Part shown: positions 1 to 11,428 of the stretch, one piece after another
How positions within the stretch are numbered: the first letter of the stretch is position 1
Layout of the letters: each line of letters begins with the position of its first letter
Source of the DNA: Ulva prolifera
Taxonomy: Eukaryota; Chlorophyta; Ulvophyceae; Ulvales; Ulvaceae
Direction: 5' to 3'
Assembly (NCBI GenBank): GCA_023078555.1
Contig: CM041199.1
Location: 7,197,315 to 7,261,314 of the forward strand
DNA length: 64,000 nt
Made by a program: the position numbers and the translations under genes
The notes under the pieces: model-generated
Databases searched by the model: none
What the model saw: only the letters and a program-made list of their open reading frames with translations
What the model was told of the DNA's origin: nothing

Positions 1-1477
1 GGAACTCACCTCCTCCTGAAAAACGTCCTGAGAGACGACTCCTGAGAAATTACTCCAAGTAGCTGTGCCTTCAAAGCCACTGGAAGGTATACATGTACAA
101 ATCTGTCAAAGGCATGCTGTGTGCAATTAGCACTGCTATGAAAGCAGTACCTCTGTGCATGCAACGTAATTAACGTCAACCGATTTTATAAGGATTGTGA
201 TTCTGGTGTGATTCTGTGAGCCGCATTGACACCAACTTCAAGTGATTCTGTGCGCCGCAGCCGCCTGTGCCCCACAGATTCATATCATCTCGACTTTGAA
301 TTCAGAATTCAGCCTCGATGCGTGGCGAATTTTTGCACAACCTACACCTGATATTTGGAGTCTGTAGCAAGGGAGGTTGTATACAGCACTGCAGTTCCTA
401 GGTGTTCATGCAGCATGCATGGCTTGGTCTGTGACCACATCTCTGTTGGGGATCCACTGTTGTATCAATGTATGGTAAATGGCACATGAAAATTCACCAG
501 ATCATTGGGTCAGAGCACTCACAGCCATGTTGCATGATTCACTCTGAAGCTACCACGGCAACATGGTGGGTACTGTATAGTATGTGGATATAGTATGTGT
601 TTACAGTACGCGGATAGATTGCATGCGAGTCCAGGAGTACCTGTCTAAGCTTAGGGTTACGAATAATAATTAAAAAAAAACAATGATGACGAGACAGTTG
701 AACATGTTGTACAATTGACATAGCACAAAGCTGCAGCTGGCAGCATATTTCAGATGAAGCGCCTTGGTTTCAGACTGTCGTTTTTCAGACCCAGATGAGC
801 CAGTACTGAAGAAGCCCCATGGAATGGCTATCATGAGCACATACAGTCAACAGCCTAGGCAGCACATACAATCAACAGCCTAGGCTGCTGTGATCATTCC
901 TGTTCATTTACAGTTACTGTTCAGTGGACATCGATGTGACCCAAAGGAATGATTGATATCATAAGATGAAGGCTATGCCATTGTTGTAGTGCTGCCCAGT
1001 CACGGCCGCAGCAGGCTTGCAGGCATGAGAAACCAGATACTCTTTGGTCTATGACCTACATCATTCGTGCTTTGTACAGATTCTGTACACATCTGCTCAT
1101 GAGATGCCATGCGCCCAGACTAGCAGGCATGCTCAACACCGTTGGTCAACGATGTGTGTATATTCATGAACCACATGTGTGCATCTCCCTTGCACTTCTG
1201 ACTCCGGATCCGGCTGGGCATGGACCCGACTGGAAATGTCCCTGATCTTATGTTACTTCCTCCTTATCTCTTAGAGAGAGCTATAGAACCGTGTGAAGGA
1301 CACATACGCGCATTGGGTCAGCAGTGCATGCTCAGGCAGCACTGGAGCCTCATTGTGCGGCACACGATCACCACCGCGAGTCCAGCGGACAGCTGCGATT
1401 CTGTCCGTGTGTGTGCCTCACACTGCTCCCCGCGCTGCAGGTGCTTTGTGAACACCTGCACCACGTTTGCAGCAGAG
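1..1477. other. Gene-free 5' stretch
   Basis: I see no convincing exon here. The only structure is a short tandem duplication near 840-885, where a unit of about 25 bp (ending in CAACAGCCTAGG) occurs twice. The sequence is clearly AT-richer than the gene that follows. It may hold the promoter and 5' UTR of the gene starting at 1478, but no clear core promoter element can be named. Confidence 0.5.
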
Positions 1478-3058
1478 ATGGCCAAATTGACACCGGCGCC
1501 CGCAACAGCACGCCGCCCAGCACGCCGCCGCTCGGCTGTGCGCAGCAGAAGCGCCGCCGGCATCACGGCCGCCTGCGCCTTCCTCGCGCTCTCGGCCGCC
1601 GTGTTTGCGCCCGCCGCTGCCGCATTCTCACTCGGTCTCCGCGGCGCCTCGGCGGAGGGCGCCCCCGCCACACAGCACGCAGCACAGCACGCCGCCGACC
1701 GCGGTGTCCGCGCTGTGGCTACCGGGGACCTCGAAGAATTCGGCGGCGAGGTCGCAGCCTCCCGCCACCTTCTGCACGGCTGGATGCCGCTCAGGAGGTA
1801 CCCCCGCTGCCCAAGGTGCAGGTTGGCAATCTGCATCGGAAACTGGTGGTTCGGCCACTGCCGACGCAGGCGAAAGATCTTCAACTGCTACCGCAGGAAA
1901 AGGCTGTTCGTTTCACCAGGACCGCGTTTCGTGAACGGCACCAACATCAGCAACGAATTCCCGCCGCCGATCCCGGCACCCCCCCCGGAGCTCCCGAACC
2001 CACCCACGCCACCCTCTGGCCCCGGCACGTCGTCCTCTGGCACAGTGTTCACGCAGAACCTCACAGCCTCGCATCCGTACGCTGCATGCATCACGAACGA
2101 CGACTGCGCACTTCGCGTCGAGGACTTTGCCGCGATCAACAGCTCCGAGCCGCTGAGCTTCAACGGCACCCTCGCGGCGCGGTGTCTCCGCCCAGACTTC
2201 ATCGGCGAGGCCTCTGGCCAGTTTGCCGACTTCCCGGGCATCTGCGTGTGCACATACGTCAACCCTGCGGCGCCACGCGGCACCGCGGAGCTTGTCGCCA
2301 CCGCCCTGAGCGTCAACATCACCGACCCTGACGTGGGCCCGGCGGATCCAGACTTGCAATTGAGCGTGGCCACCGCGGTTTCGGCGACTGCTTTCTGCCT
2401 GCAGCTGGAGGGCGACGGGGAGGATGAAGCGTCTGTGGATGAGCGCATGCCTCGGGATCATGTGGTGCATCCGTTCTTTGTGCCGGGCAACGGGCCGCTG
2501 ATGCCGCTGCTGATGCGGGACTCGGCTGCAGAGAGCGGCCCCGCCCCCACCCCTCTTGAGTTTGATGACTTGGAGGAGCCAGAGGAGATCACTCCGGGCA
2601 CGGTCACGCCGCTGTCGTTTGTTGACGCGCCAGCATCTGACTTTGAGGAAGCGGTGCCCATCATCGGTGTCACGTTGCCGGTTCCGGCGCCGGCCCCTGC
2701 CCCACCTCCGCCTGCACCGCTACCGCCGCCGGACATTCAGGCGGCGGTGCCTCCGCCGCTCAACGCGACGCCACCTTTCACAAACTCTTCAGCCCCGCCC
2801 TCGGCTGCGACGCCGACTATGGTTCAGGCAGTGCCACCACCGCCGCTGATCTCAGCGGTGCCCCCGCCAAACCTGCCAGTTCCACCGCCGCTGGCGGTGT
2901 CGGCGCCTCCGCCGCAGGCAGATCTGGAGCTTCCGGGTCCGCCACGCATTCCTCCGCGAACTCCGGGTCCCCCGGCTCCACCGCCCCCTCCCCCACCGCG
3001 GCGCATCGTGACCGACCGGGACGAACTTGAAATCACATTGCCTGTTCTGGAAGCATGA
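1478..3058 (+). CDS. Secreted proline-rich, cell-wall-like protein
   Basis: Single-exon reading frame of 526 residues. I chose the ATG at 1478 because it is followed by a basic N-terminus (about residues 1-28) and then a hydrophobic Ala/Leu/Phe stretch (about 29-50), which together look like a signal peptide; the frame is open further upstream but with no such start. A Cys- and Arg-rich segment follows (about 110-145, with pairs such as CPRC), then a middle domain with scattered Cys and several N-glycosylation sequons (NGT, NIS, NLT, NSS, NIT). The C-terminal 170 residues are dominated by PPP/PAP runs. Alternation of a Cys-containing globular part and poly-Pro rods is typical of hydroxyproline-rich extracellular-matrix proteins of green algae (pherophorin-like), but I cannot match a named domain. 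Expected location is the cell wall or extracellular matrix. The function is inferred from composition only. Confidence 0.7.
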   Translation: MAKLTPAPATARRPARRRSAVRSRSAAGITAACAFLALSAAVFAPAAAAFSLGLRGASAEGAPATQHAAQHAADRGVRAVATGDLEEFGGEVAASRHLLHGWMPLRRYPRCPRCRLAICIGNWWFGHCRRRRKIFNCYRRKRLFVSPGPRFVNGTNISNEFPPPIPAPPPELPNPPTPPSGPGTSSSGTVFTQNLTASHPYAACITNDDCALRVEDFAAINSSEPLSFNGTLAARCLRPDFIGEASGQFADFPGICVCTYVNPAAPRGTAELVATALSVNITDPDVGPADPDLQLSVATAVSATAFCLQLEGDGEDEASVDERMPRDHVVHPFFVPGNGPLMPLLMRDSAAESGPAPTPLEFDDLEEPEEITPGTVTPLSFVDAPASDFEEAVPIIGVTLPVPAPAPAPPPPAPLPPPDIQAAVPPPLNATPPFTNSSAPPSAATPTMVQAVPPPPLISAVPPPNLPVPPPLAVSAPPPQADLELPGPPRIPPRTPGPPAPPPPPPPRRIVTDRDELEITLPVLEA

Positions 3059-5884
3059 TCGCGTCGTGTCTGCTGCCGCCGGACCGTGAGTTCCCACAGG
3101 ACTGTGTAGGGCCCGCTCCACATGTTGGCCGTTGGAGGCTGGCCGATTCGCGTCTGCAATGAATGATGGGTGGCATGGGGGACCTGCATCGGCGGATGTG
3201 TTACAGCATCGATTGCGCCCGCATCAACGACAAAGAGCACGGATCCGGAGTCAGTAATGACGCTAGCGTTGCTCTCAGGGTCTACACTGTACGGGCCCAT
3301 TGGCGGCCCCGCGGTGCCATGGCAGGAGCATATGTATGTGCCTTCCCATGTACTGCTACCTGTTGACTATACCTGGAGCCCCGGAGGCGGAACATGAACA
3401 TCCATTGATATGCATACTAGGATGCCAGTCGGGGAGAGAGTCACATGTCATTGTACATGAATATGCCTGTGATGTAGAATATCTCCTTCTTCTTTTTTGT
3501 AAAACGTAGCAAATACAACGAGATCAGGTCCTATGCTAGCATTCGCGGTTGTCACGCCCCAACCGGTGACCGCGGTGCCACCTGTAGAACTCCGGTGATG
3601 CTGCTCGAGACCGGCGCTGCTGCAAGGCATGTTCTGCAAGGATAGAGGTGGCAAGGCGGGCAGCACCGCGAAAGAAGCAAGCAGACCAAGCACACACCCA
3701 GACACCCACGCACGCCACACCCACCACGCTCAGAAAACCCATCACGCTCTCAGCAAACGACACAGATCCGCAGACCGCCAAGCATATACCCTCACACCCA
3801 TACACGTGTATGCGTGCACGCACACACAAACCCAACTGCCCACACACCTGCAAGCCATGTGTACTTTTGCTGAGATTGATTGTTTTCCACACCGCAGAGA
3901 TCCGGTTCTGTAACGGCCATTTCACTGGTCTTATACTTCCACGAACACTCCAAATTGAGTTGGGATATATAGCGCTGCAGCGACTCCACACAGCATGCAC
4001 TACGTCTGACTCAGATCACAATTCATTCACGATTTTCATCCCCCGGTGGTATAGCTGTAGCTTGAAACGCATAAATCAGCAGGAATGGTTGCGACCAACA
4101 CACCCTCACAACTTGTGAGTCACAAGTGAAGGCCACTTCACATTCGCCAGTGCATCCACGATGCTACATTTGACACACATGCGCGCCGTAACACAAACAA
4201 GACCAATGCCTGCAACCGGGGAACATAGCTTGTGGAATCACCATCCCAGCACCCTGGATATCCAGCGGCAGCCGCTTCATGCATGGCTCTCATGCACGCC
4301 TCACCTGTGCACAGTCCATCCACATCTACCTGGCAGCCGCCGCCCTTGTAACTCATAGGCAGGCTCAGCCGGCATGCCGCCCCCGCGCAAGCCTCATGCA
4401 AGCTACCTGACCGGATCCAGATGGGGTGCCACCAGTGGACACCGCGCTGCCACATCATGCACGTGATGCCGCCCCAGCGTAGACCCGTATCCACCACCGT
4501 CGCCGCCGCTAGCCACCCCCGCACTGCTCCGATGCCATGTGAGGGCCTCGACCCCCTTCATCAGCTGCGTCGCGCGGAGGAATACGGGCACCACTGCACT
4601 CAGGCTGTGGAACATATGCATGGCCTATTTCCTTGAATGGACGCAAAGCTGTACTGAAACGCATGAGCCACAACCTCGCGATCACACGTGCACACACGCC
4701 GGTGTCTGACTGTACAGTTTGCCGAATAATGGTGTCCACGTGCACTAAAACGAAGGCTTGATCATCATGATGGTATGGCAGCTGAAGTAACGGGTCAAGC
4801 TCGCCAGACGCATGCTCAGAGCGCGCCAATCCTGGAAGTGTGTGGTCTAAGCTGTCACGCCGAGAGGGGCACGTCGGATGATGCCACTTCAGCAGAGCCA
4901 GCGACAGGAATATGTTCAGTCTGCGTGCCAGGCATCACGCCGCCACCCGTGTTTTCGCGCGATTGCAGCGCATGTGTGTCGAGGACCTCGAGCCGAGGTG
5001 CGTGCCAGCGGGACACCCAGCTTGCTGCAGTGTAGCCCTGTGGGAAGCCCTGATTACAATACCAGATTCATAGCAGACACGAATCCACAACGCTGCCGAT
5101 GCCTCGAGGCTGATCAGATCACGCCGGCCACGCCGGCTGCGGTGCCGCGGCCTTTCACCATGTGACCCCGGACCAGGGCACATGCATGGAGCATTGCATG
5201 CATGAAATGATGCATGCATGCCCCCCCCCCCCCCCCCCCACCCCATGCGGGGGCCTGTCGCCGCCACGGCCGACACTCACCATCGCGCATGTGCCTGCTA
5301 CGTCCAGGAGGTTGCTGCCCGATCCAGGCAGACCCTCTTCCCAATACTCCTCGAGATGCACACACTGCAATGACCGCAAACCCTGGTTCGTTGTGGTCTA
5401 CCCCAAATACACAAGGATCAATATAAAAAGAAGAAAAAAAAATCTGCAGCTCATTCAAACAGGTAGAAATATGGATACAGCGACGCGCAAAACATAAACT
5501 CCGGTGTCAAACATATCGACTCCAGGTAAGTCAATAGAAACCCAAAACGGCACGGCACGCGGCGTCAACTCGCTACGACCCGCAGTACACAGGAAGCTCG
5601 GGCCCACCCAACAGCTGTATCGATCAACCAAAGATTACCTGCAGCTTTAACCGCAGCATTTCCCACCTCATGCCCGGACTAGACAACGCCCTGGGCTGTG
5701 TGGCGCCTTTGACGTGTTCGGCCGGTTGTGCAACCGATCGTGCGCTGCGGCCACTGCATGGCATCTGCAAAAAATCGAGCTAAGTGAACTTCAATCTCCG
5801 AGCTGTGATAACGAGGTAGAAATGATGCTACACATGCATATGCATAGCATGCATGCATAAATACGCCTCGGTGTAAAGGATGCC
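3059..5884. other. Intergenic region with a poly-C run and low-complexity DNA
   Basis: No exon with family resemblance was found on either strand. Notable content: a repeat end at 3636-3676 (the AAGGATA...GCACCGCG type also seen at 14.8, 28.9 and elsewhere), CA-rich low-complexity DNA at 3680-3860, and a run of about 19 C at 5221-5239 directly after repeated GCATGCATG motifs. Stop codons are frequent in all frames. This is the shared 3' flank of two convergent genes (1478-3058 on +, the kinase on -). Confidence 0.5.
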
Positions 5885-8800
5885 TCAGCTCGGCTTTGCG
5901 GAGTTCTTTCCGGAGCCCGTGGAGGAGCTCCGGGCGAGCGCGGCTCCGGCGGCGGCCGCCGGCGGCGGTCCGCGGCTGTTGCGGAGGAGGGGTAAGTTGT
6001 CGCCGCCGCCGGCGGCGACGGGGGCCGGCGGCGGTGACGGTGCCCCCTCAACCACCACCCCGTCCTCCGGCACCGGGTGGCACGGGGTCGATAACACCGC
6101 GCGCACAGCGGCGCGGTGCGGCAGCGCGAGCGGCTGCGAGCGTAGCCGCCGCGGCAGAATCATCGGGCCACCGCCGGCCGTGCTGCCGCTGGAGTGCCGG
6201 CTGTTGCCTGGCCGCGATGCGGCCGACACGAACGGCGGCGTCACGGCCGACCCGGCCGTCTTTGCGGCGCCGGGCGTTTTGGCCGGCGCGCCGTCGGCGG
6301 CGGCCGCGATGGGCCCGGAGCGGAGGTCGCCGGTGAGGATCGCGGCGCTGGTGGCGCAGGCCGACTGGGACGCGGCCTCGAGGCCCCGCGCGAGGGCGGC
6401 GGTGTCCTGTGTTTCTCCGTTAGAGTCAATGTACTTGCCGGTGGAGGTCTCGTCCTCGAGGTCGCCCAGCAGCGTATTGACCTGCAGAGTGTCAATGTCG
6501 GGGCGGGGGTGATACACACGTAGGCAGGGAATGCATGAGCACAGCGCAACCTTGCGTCACAGCGTGTCATCTCCAGGCGGTGCAGGTTTGTGGTTTACTG
6601 GGTGGGTTACAGGCTACCAGACGGTTCCATGATTGGTTGGTGCTTGTGCAAGGCTTGACACCACAAACGAGGCAAACGTAGAGGGTTTTCGAACTGAGCT
6701 ACAAAGGATGCGGCCTTATGCGGTTGTACATGTGTTGTCTGCAGGTACGCATTGGGCCACTGTTTCCAAACCGATCGCCAGAGAAAGAAGGTACATGACT
6801 GGCGCGGCTTTTCCAGTACTGATGACAGCTAGCGTTCAACCAAGCAGCTGCATTTACGTACACGATTGAGGTCAGGTTAGGCCATGCATGGGCACACACC
6901 TGCTCAAAGGTCGGGCGCTCGGAGGGGTTGAGGCTGAGGCACGCATGCATGGTGAGCGTGAATGTGAGCGGCACCACGCCCGGCAGGTCCGGGAACTGCG
7001 GATGCGGCAGGTACTCATGCTCCCAGTCCTCGCTGGCGCTGCGGCGGCGGCCGCCGTTCTTGTCCGCCGGCAGCGCCAGCGAATCGGCGGCAGCGGCATC
7101 GTTGGCCGAGGCGGTCGGGTCCGCGGGGCGCGCTGTGCTGTGCGCTGTGCTGTGTGCTGCGGCGGCTGCCGGCGCGGCTGGGGGGTTTGCGGGGGTGCTT
7201 CTTGTGCTGGCCGCGATTTTGGGAATGAGGGGGTTGGCTTTCACCGCCCTGGATGCGAGAGGGGCGAGGTCAGTGGCCGCAGTGGGGTGCCGGCGGTGGT
7301 GGATGTCGGGTCTCACCTGGTGGATCTCGGGACATGAACGATGAAGAGCTCACACGCACTGGATGCAGTTGCCCAGAGCTGGTACCACGATCAACACACA
7401 TCGACGCACACCAGGAAAAGCTGCATGCATGCAGTAGACGTAGAGGCATGCCTCGGTGTTCTTCAACAGGATTATTCAGCGTGGGGTGGGTCACAGCGAG
7501 GTGCATGCAGGGGGGGGGGGGGGAGTGGATGCGCGCACCGCTTGATGTAGACGGGGCAGCCCATCACAAGCTCCCACATCATGACCCCGAATGCATACAC
7601 GTCGCTCGACTGGTGTAGCCGCCGCTGGTTCGCGACCTCGGGAGCGACATAGAAGGGCGTGCCCTGCTTGACGTTGCTCGCATGCGTGCGGTCGTGCTTG
7701 AGGCGCATCGCGAGGCCGAAATCGGAGACCTTGGTGGTGAAGGCGGCGGCAGCGATCGCCTCGGCGACGCTCTTGTGCCGGTCGCCGCTGAACTGCATCG
7801 CAGGCGGACCGTTGGTGCTGACGCTGCGGCATTGTGGCGGGGAGCCATTGTCTGCCATCGTTGGACTGCTGACAAAGGAGTAGGGGCTTGGTTTTTCAGG
7901 TCGGGGGTGTGTTGACCTGAACAGCCTGGGTGGCCGAGTGCAAGGACTAAGATGCGGACAGGCCGGTGGCACCACCAGGGCAACGCACAAGCACAGCAAA
8001 TCTACCAATCACAGTGGCCTGGGTGGTTGCATGGGTGCAGTACGTCCGCAGTGGAAAGGCGAAGGCCATGGCCTTGTCCATGGGTTTGCCACGGACAGAG
8101 TCGGCGAGGTTCATTGGTTTGACAACGATACAGCCGGAGAGGCACGTAGTTCCACATGAGCCACACATAATCACAACCTAGCCACAGCAATTCTCAGGAG
8201 GTCCACACGAGGTCACTCTGTGGTGCGGCTAGGGTTGCCATGAACCGCGGGCCCAGTCGGGAGGATGGCCAGGTCGGGGTGGCCATGCGTACGCAAGCAA
8301 CGCTCCCAGCAGGTCAATATTCAACATCTCGGGCCATTGTATGCTCAGGGCAGGTGGGGGGACACGCACCTTGAGGAGGACGTTGGAGGGGTTGAGGTCG
8401 CCGTGGCAGATGCGCTTGCCATGCGTGTAGGCCATGCCGGCCGAGAGGCCGCGCATCGCCGCCTGCACGCTGCGCCAGCGCTGCGTCATGCCGGCCTCAG
8501 CAAAGAGACCCGCCTGCAGCGCGGCGCGCAGGCTGCCGCCGTTGCAGTACTCCTGCACACATGCCGTCAATGCATGTGACATCCCGTGAGTACCACAGTA
8601 TTTCTGTCGCCCCCATACTGCCACGGCCGAAGTAGCTGGTGTGCGCGCATGATCGGCATGCGTATCGGCACAGGTAGAACCATGCAACAATGTCACGTGT
8701 GGGACTCGGCAGGGTTGTTGGAACAACTCAGCCCAGCCGGACCGTGGCCCTCGCATGCATGGTTCGGCAGCAGGCATCGGCAGCTAGAGTCCGCGTTGCG

Positions 8801-10830
8801 CCACACATATGATTGAGCTAGAGCCAAGAGTACGCTGATGGCTACCACCCCATGCAATCAGCCCGAAAGGTACTTGCTTTTTTTTTTCTTTCCCGCTCTT
8901 TCAAAACACGATACACCCCTCGTGAGCTACGCCCTCTGACAACAGTGACAGCTCCAGTGACACCTCCAGCCACATGCGACTGAGGCCGGCACCCTCGGGC
9001 GGCACTAGCAGCCCCTATGCGATGAACCAAGAGGTCCGGACTCCGGAGGAACGGCAGTAGGTGCCGGATGGACCGGAAGAGGCGGGCAGCGGCCCCGCAC
9101 CTGGATGAGGTAGAACTTGTAGACACCGAGCTCCGGGCCGACGCCCTGCGCGACATCGAGGACGTCGTGGCTATAGGTCGCCACGATGTTGCGGTGCACT
9201 AGGTTGGTGGCGATCGCCGCCTCAGTCGCGACGACGGCCGTCTGCGCGTCGCCGCCGCAGCTTTGGAATATGACGGTCTTGATCGCGACGTCCAGCCCCC
9301 GCCACTCGCCTGCAAGGAGCCATGCATCTCACGGTTGACACCTCATGAATGAGTACCAATTCTTAAGCGCGCGGGCGACCACATATGCGTGGTTCTCTGT
9401 CATGGAGCATTCCTTCGGGGGCGTTCCTGTGCGTTCAGCTCGCATTGTCAAGCACAGGGTCCCCGGCACAAGGTCACTGAGCGTTGTGTGCTGCGTGCTG
9501 TGGTGCATGCATGTGCTGTACGGCCGCGATGCCGACTGTTGCGATAGGCGGAATGTGCACAGATGCTGTCACAGCGCAGCACAGCGCGGGGCACAAATTA
9601 GCACACCACGCACACAGTCATGGCCGCTGGAGGACGGGGCACCCACCGTGGTAGACCGTCCCGAAGCCACCCCGGCCGACGACGCCGTAGAGCTTGAGCT
9701 GGTCCTCGTGCAGCTCCTCCTGCAGGGCGCCCTGCAGCTCTTGCACCGCCGCAGCCACCTTCCCGCGCACCGCCGAGCCGCCACCGCTGCTCCCGGCCGT
9801 CACAAACCCTGGCGATAACCCTGCCGAGTCCATCGTGTCGCCGCCGCCGCCGCTCGTCCGCGCGAGTGTGCCCTGCGACAGCATCTTGCGTATACTCCCA
9901 TCAACCTCCCGCATCGACCCTGACTGCCCTCCAGAGGCCACCCCCAACGGCTCCGCCGTTGTTACGACGTCTTGCACCGCCTTTGCGCCAGAAGCCGACT
10001 TTCCGCTCAAAAGCGCCGGCGTGTTTCCGCCACTCGACATGCTGTCACGCGGGATGTGCACAACCTCGTGGCTCCCGACGGAGAACCCTACCGGAGCTGC
10101 CGCGTCGGCGCCGCCAGGCACAACCCCTGGCTGCGAAACAACGTTCTTCTGCTGCGCCTGTCCGGCGGTGCGCCGCCGCCTCACGAAGAACAATGCAGCC
10201 ACGATCGCGACCAGCAGCACCGCGACGCCCGCGCCAGCACCAGCAAACACTGCCGCGCCGCCGCCCCCGCCACCATCACCACCATCGCCGCCACCGCCCC
10301 CGCCGCCCCCGGCCCCGCCCCCGGCCCCGCCCCCGTCCACAGCGGAGGCCTCCGCCGCATCCCACTCGTCCACTCCCTCTGCCAAGGCCCCCATTGGCAG
10401 CTCGCCGGACAGCGACGACTCCGGGTACAACCCGTTCGGATTTGAGTTGGCACCATACGCCCAGATCGGCGGCACCCCGCGGAGCTGGGCGTTAGCCTCT
10501 GCGATCTGCGGGTGCGCCGCCTTGTGGGACAGGCTGCTGTACCACATCACCGCGTTATCAAAGGACAGGCGCGTGGTCTTGGCCTCTGGCGGTGGCTTGG
10601 CCCAGAAGGCACGATGGAACGCGACGGCGGCGCTCGTGACCTCGAGGTTTGGGTCCCCGAGGGCGCCGTCAGGGTCCACGACGACGTCAGAGCTCTCGAA
10701 GAAGCCGTCGCTGAACTCCTGTACGAGCACCTCATAGAAAACGAAGTCTTCTATGCCGTGATACAGCTCGAGCACCTGCACGCCAGGGTCCGATCGCATC
10801 ATTAGTCTGTCGATTGATGAATGGCAACCA

Positions 10831-10865
<35 letters not shown>

Positions 10866-11428
10866 GGGCACCTCGAGGGGGACGAGGAGGTGCGAGTTCA
10901 CAAAGTGAGCATGGCCGGGCGAGTCCGCAAAAAAGATGGTCGACAGCGCGAGCGCCGTCTCTGCTGCCGTTGCATTTGCCGAGCCGGTAATCGGCTTGGA
11001 CGCGTCGCTGAGGTGGTGGTACGTGCTGACCTGGCAGTCGACGAAGTAGATGTGGGCGTTGTCGGCGATGCTCGGGTGGCCGTCGTTGCCGACGATGTTG
11101 AGCGGCATGTGCAGCCCGGGGCACTGGATGGTGAGGTTGAAATTCTCCGGCACGGAGAGGGAGGGGGTGGCGGCGAACGAGAGACTCGGCCTGCAGCAGC
11201 ACGGCAGTGTTGGGCCGTCCCCCCTGGTCACACCGAAAAAATTCCTTGTGATTAGCAGGCATACGCATGTAAACTAGGCATACGCTGTGGACGGCAGCCC
11301 TGACGATGCTGCAAGGTGACCTAAAACTGCAGCGCGGCGCTGTGGGCGACGGACCAGCAATGCTGGATGAACAGTGTTCTCGCAGTAGACGAGCGATTTT
11401 TTACATTCGTTGTGTCGTCTGTGCGGAC
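5885..11428 (-). CDS. TKL-type receptor-like Ser/Thr protein kinase, single-pass membrane protein
   Basis: Exons in transcript order: (11428-11284, less sure), 11190-10872, 10775-9647, 9309-9101, 8552-8370, 7792-7539, 7248-6900, 6481-5885; phases agree at each junction. The ectodomain is predicted to be extracellular and includes a stretch resembling the beta-helix ectodomains of algal TKL kinases. After a Gly-rich linker comes one transmembrane helix followed by RRRR. The kinase domain follows: glycine loop GRGGFGTVYHG (end of exon 10775-9647), catalytic lysine in LDVAIK, catalytic loop HGDLNPSNVLL, DFG in VSDFGLA, GTPFYVAPEV, then the C-lobe ending NPSERPTFEQ. The loop has HGD instead of HRD, and Asn where Lys usually follows (HRDLK), so it is a non-RD kinase. 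A low-complexity tail of about 195 residues follows. The ligand is unknown. Introns are 96-577 bp. The 5' end is not closed; see the candidate first exon at 13472-13650. Confidence 0.85.
7509..7523 (-). repeat. Poly-C run just inside a kinase intron
   Basis: Homopolymer of about 14-15 G on the + strand, i.e. C in the kinase transcript. It starts about 16 nt downstream of the GTGCGC donor that ends exon 7792-7539. Confidence 0.9.
10776..10871 (-). repeat. 96-bp kinase intron carrying a poly-C run of about 32 nt
   Basis: The transcript strand reads donor GTGCCCCTG followed directly by about 32 C. The acceptor is GGCGTGCAG before the codons for VLELYHG. Both junctions are phase 0. The frame is also open straight through the run, giving poly-Pro, so an unspliced reading cannot be excluded, but a C run of this length would be unstable as coding sequence and the same donor-plus-C-run pattern recurs in introns elsewhere in this window. 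Confidence 0.7.

Noticed and set aside
10829..10862. Poly-proline tract in the receptor kinase
   Set aside because: More likely an intron, since a phase-compatible donor and acceptor flank it and poly-C runs follow donors in other introns here. It is not formally excluded.
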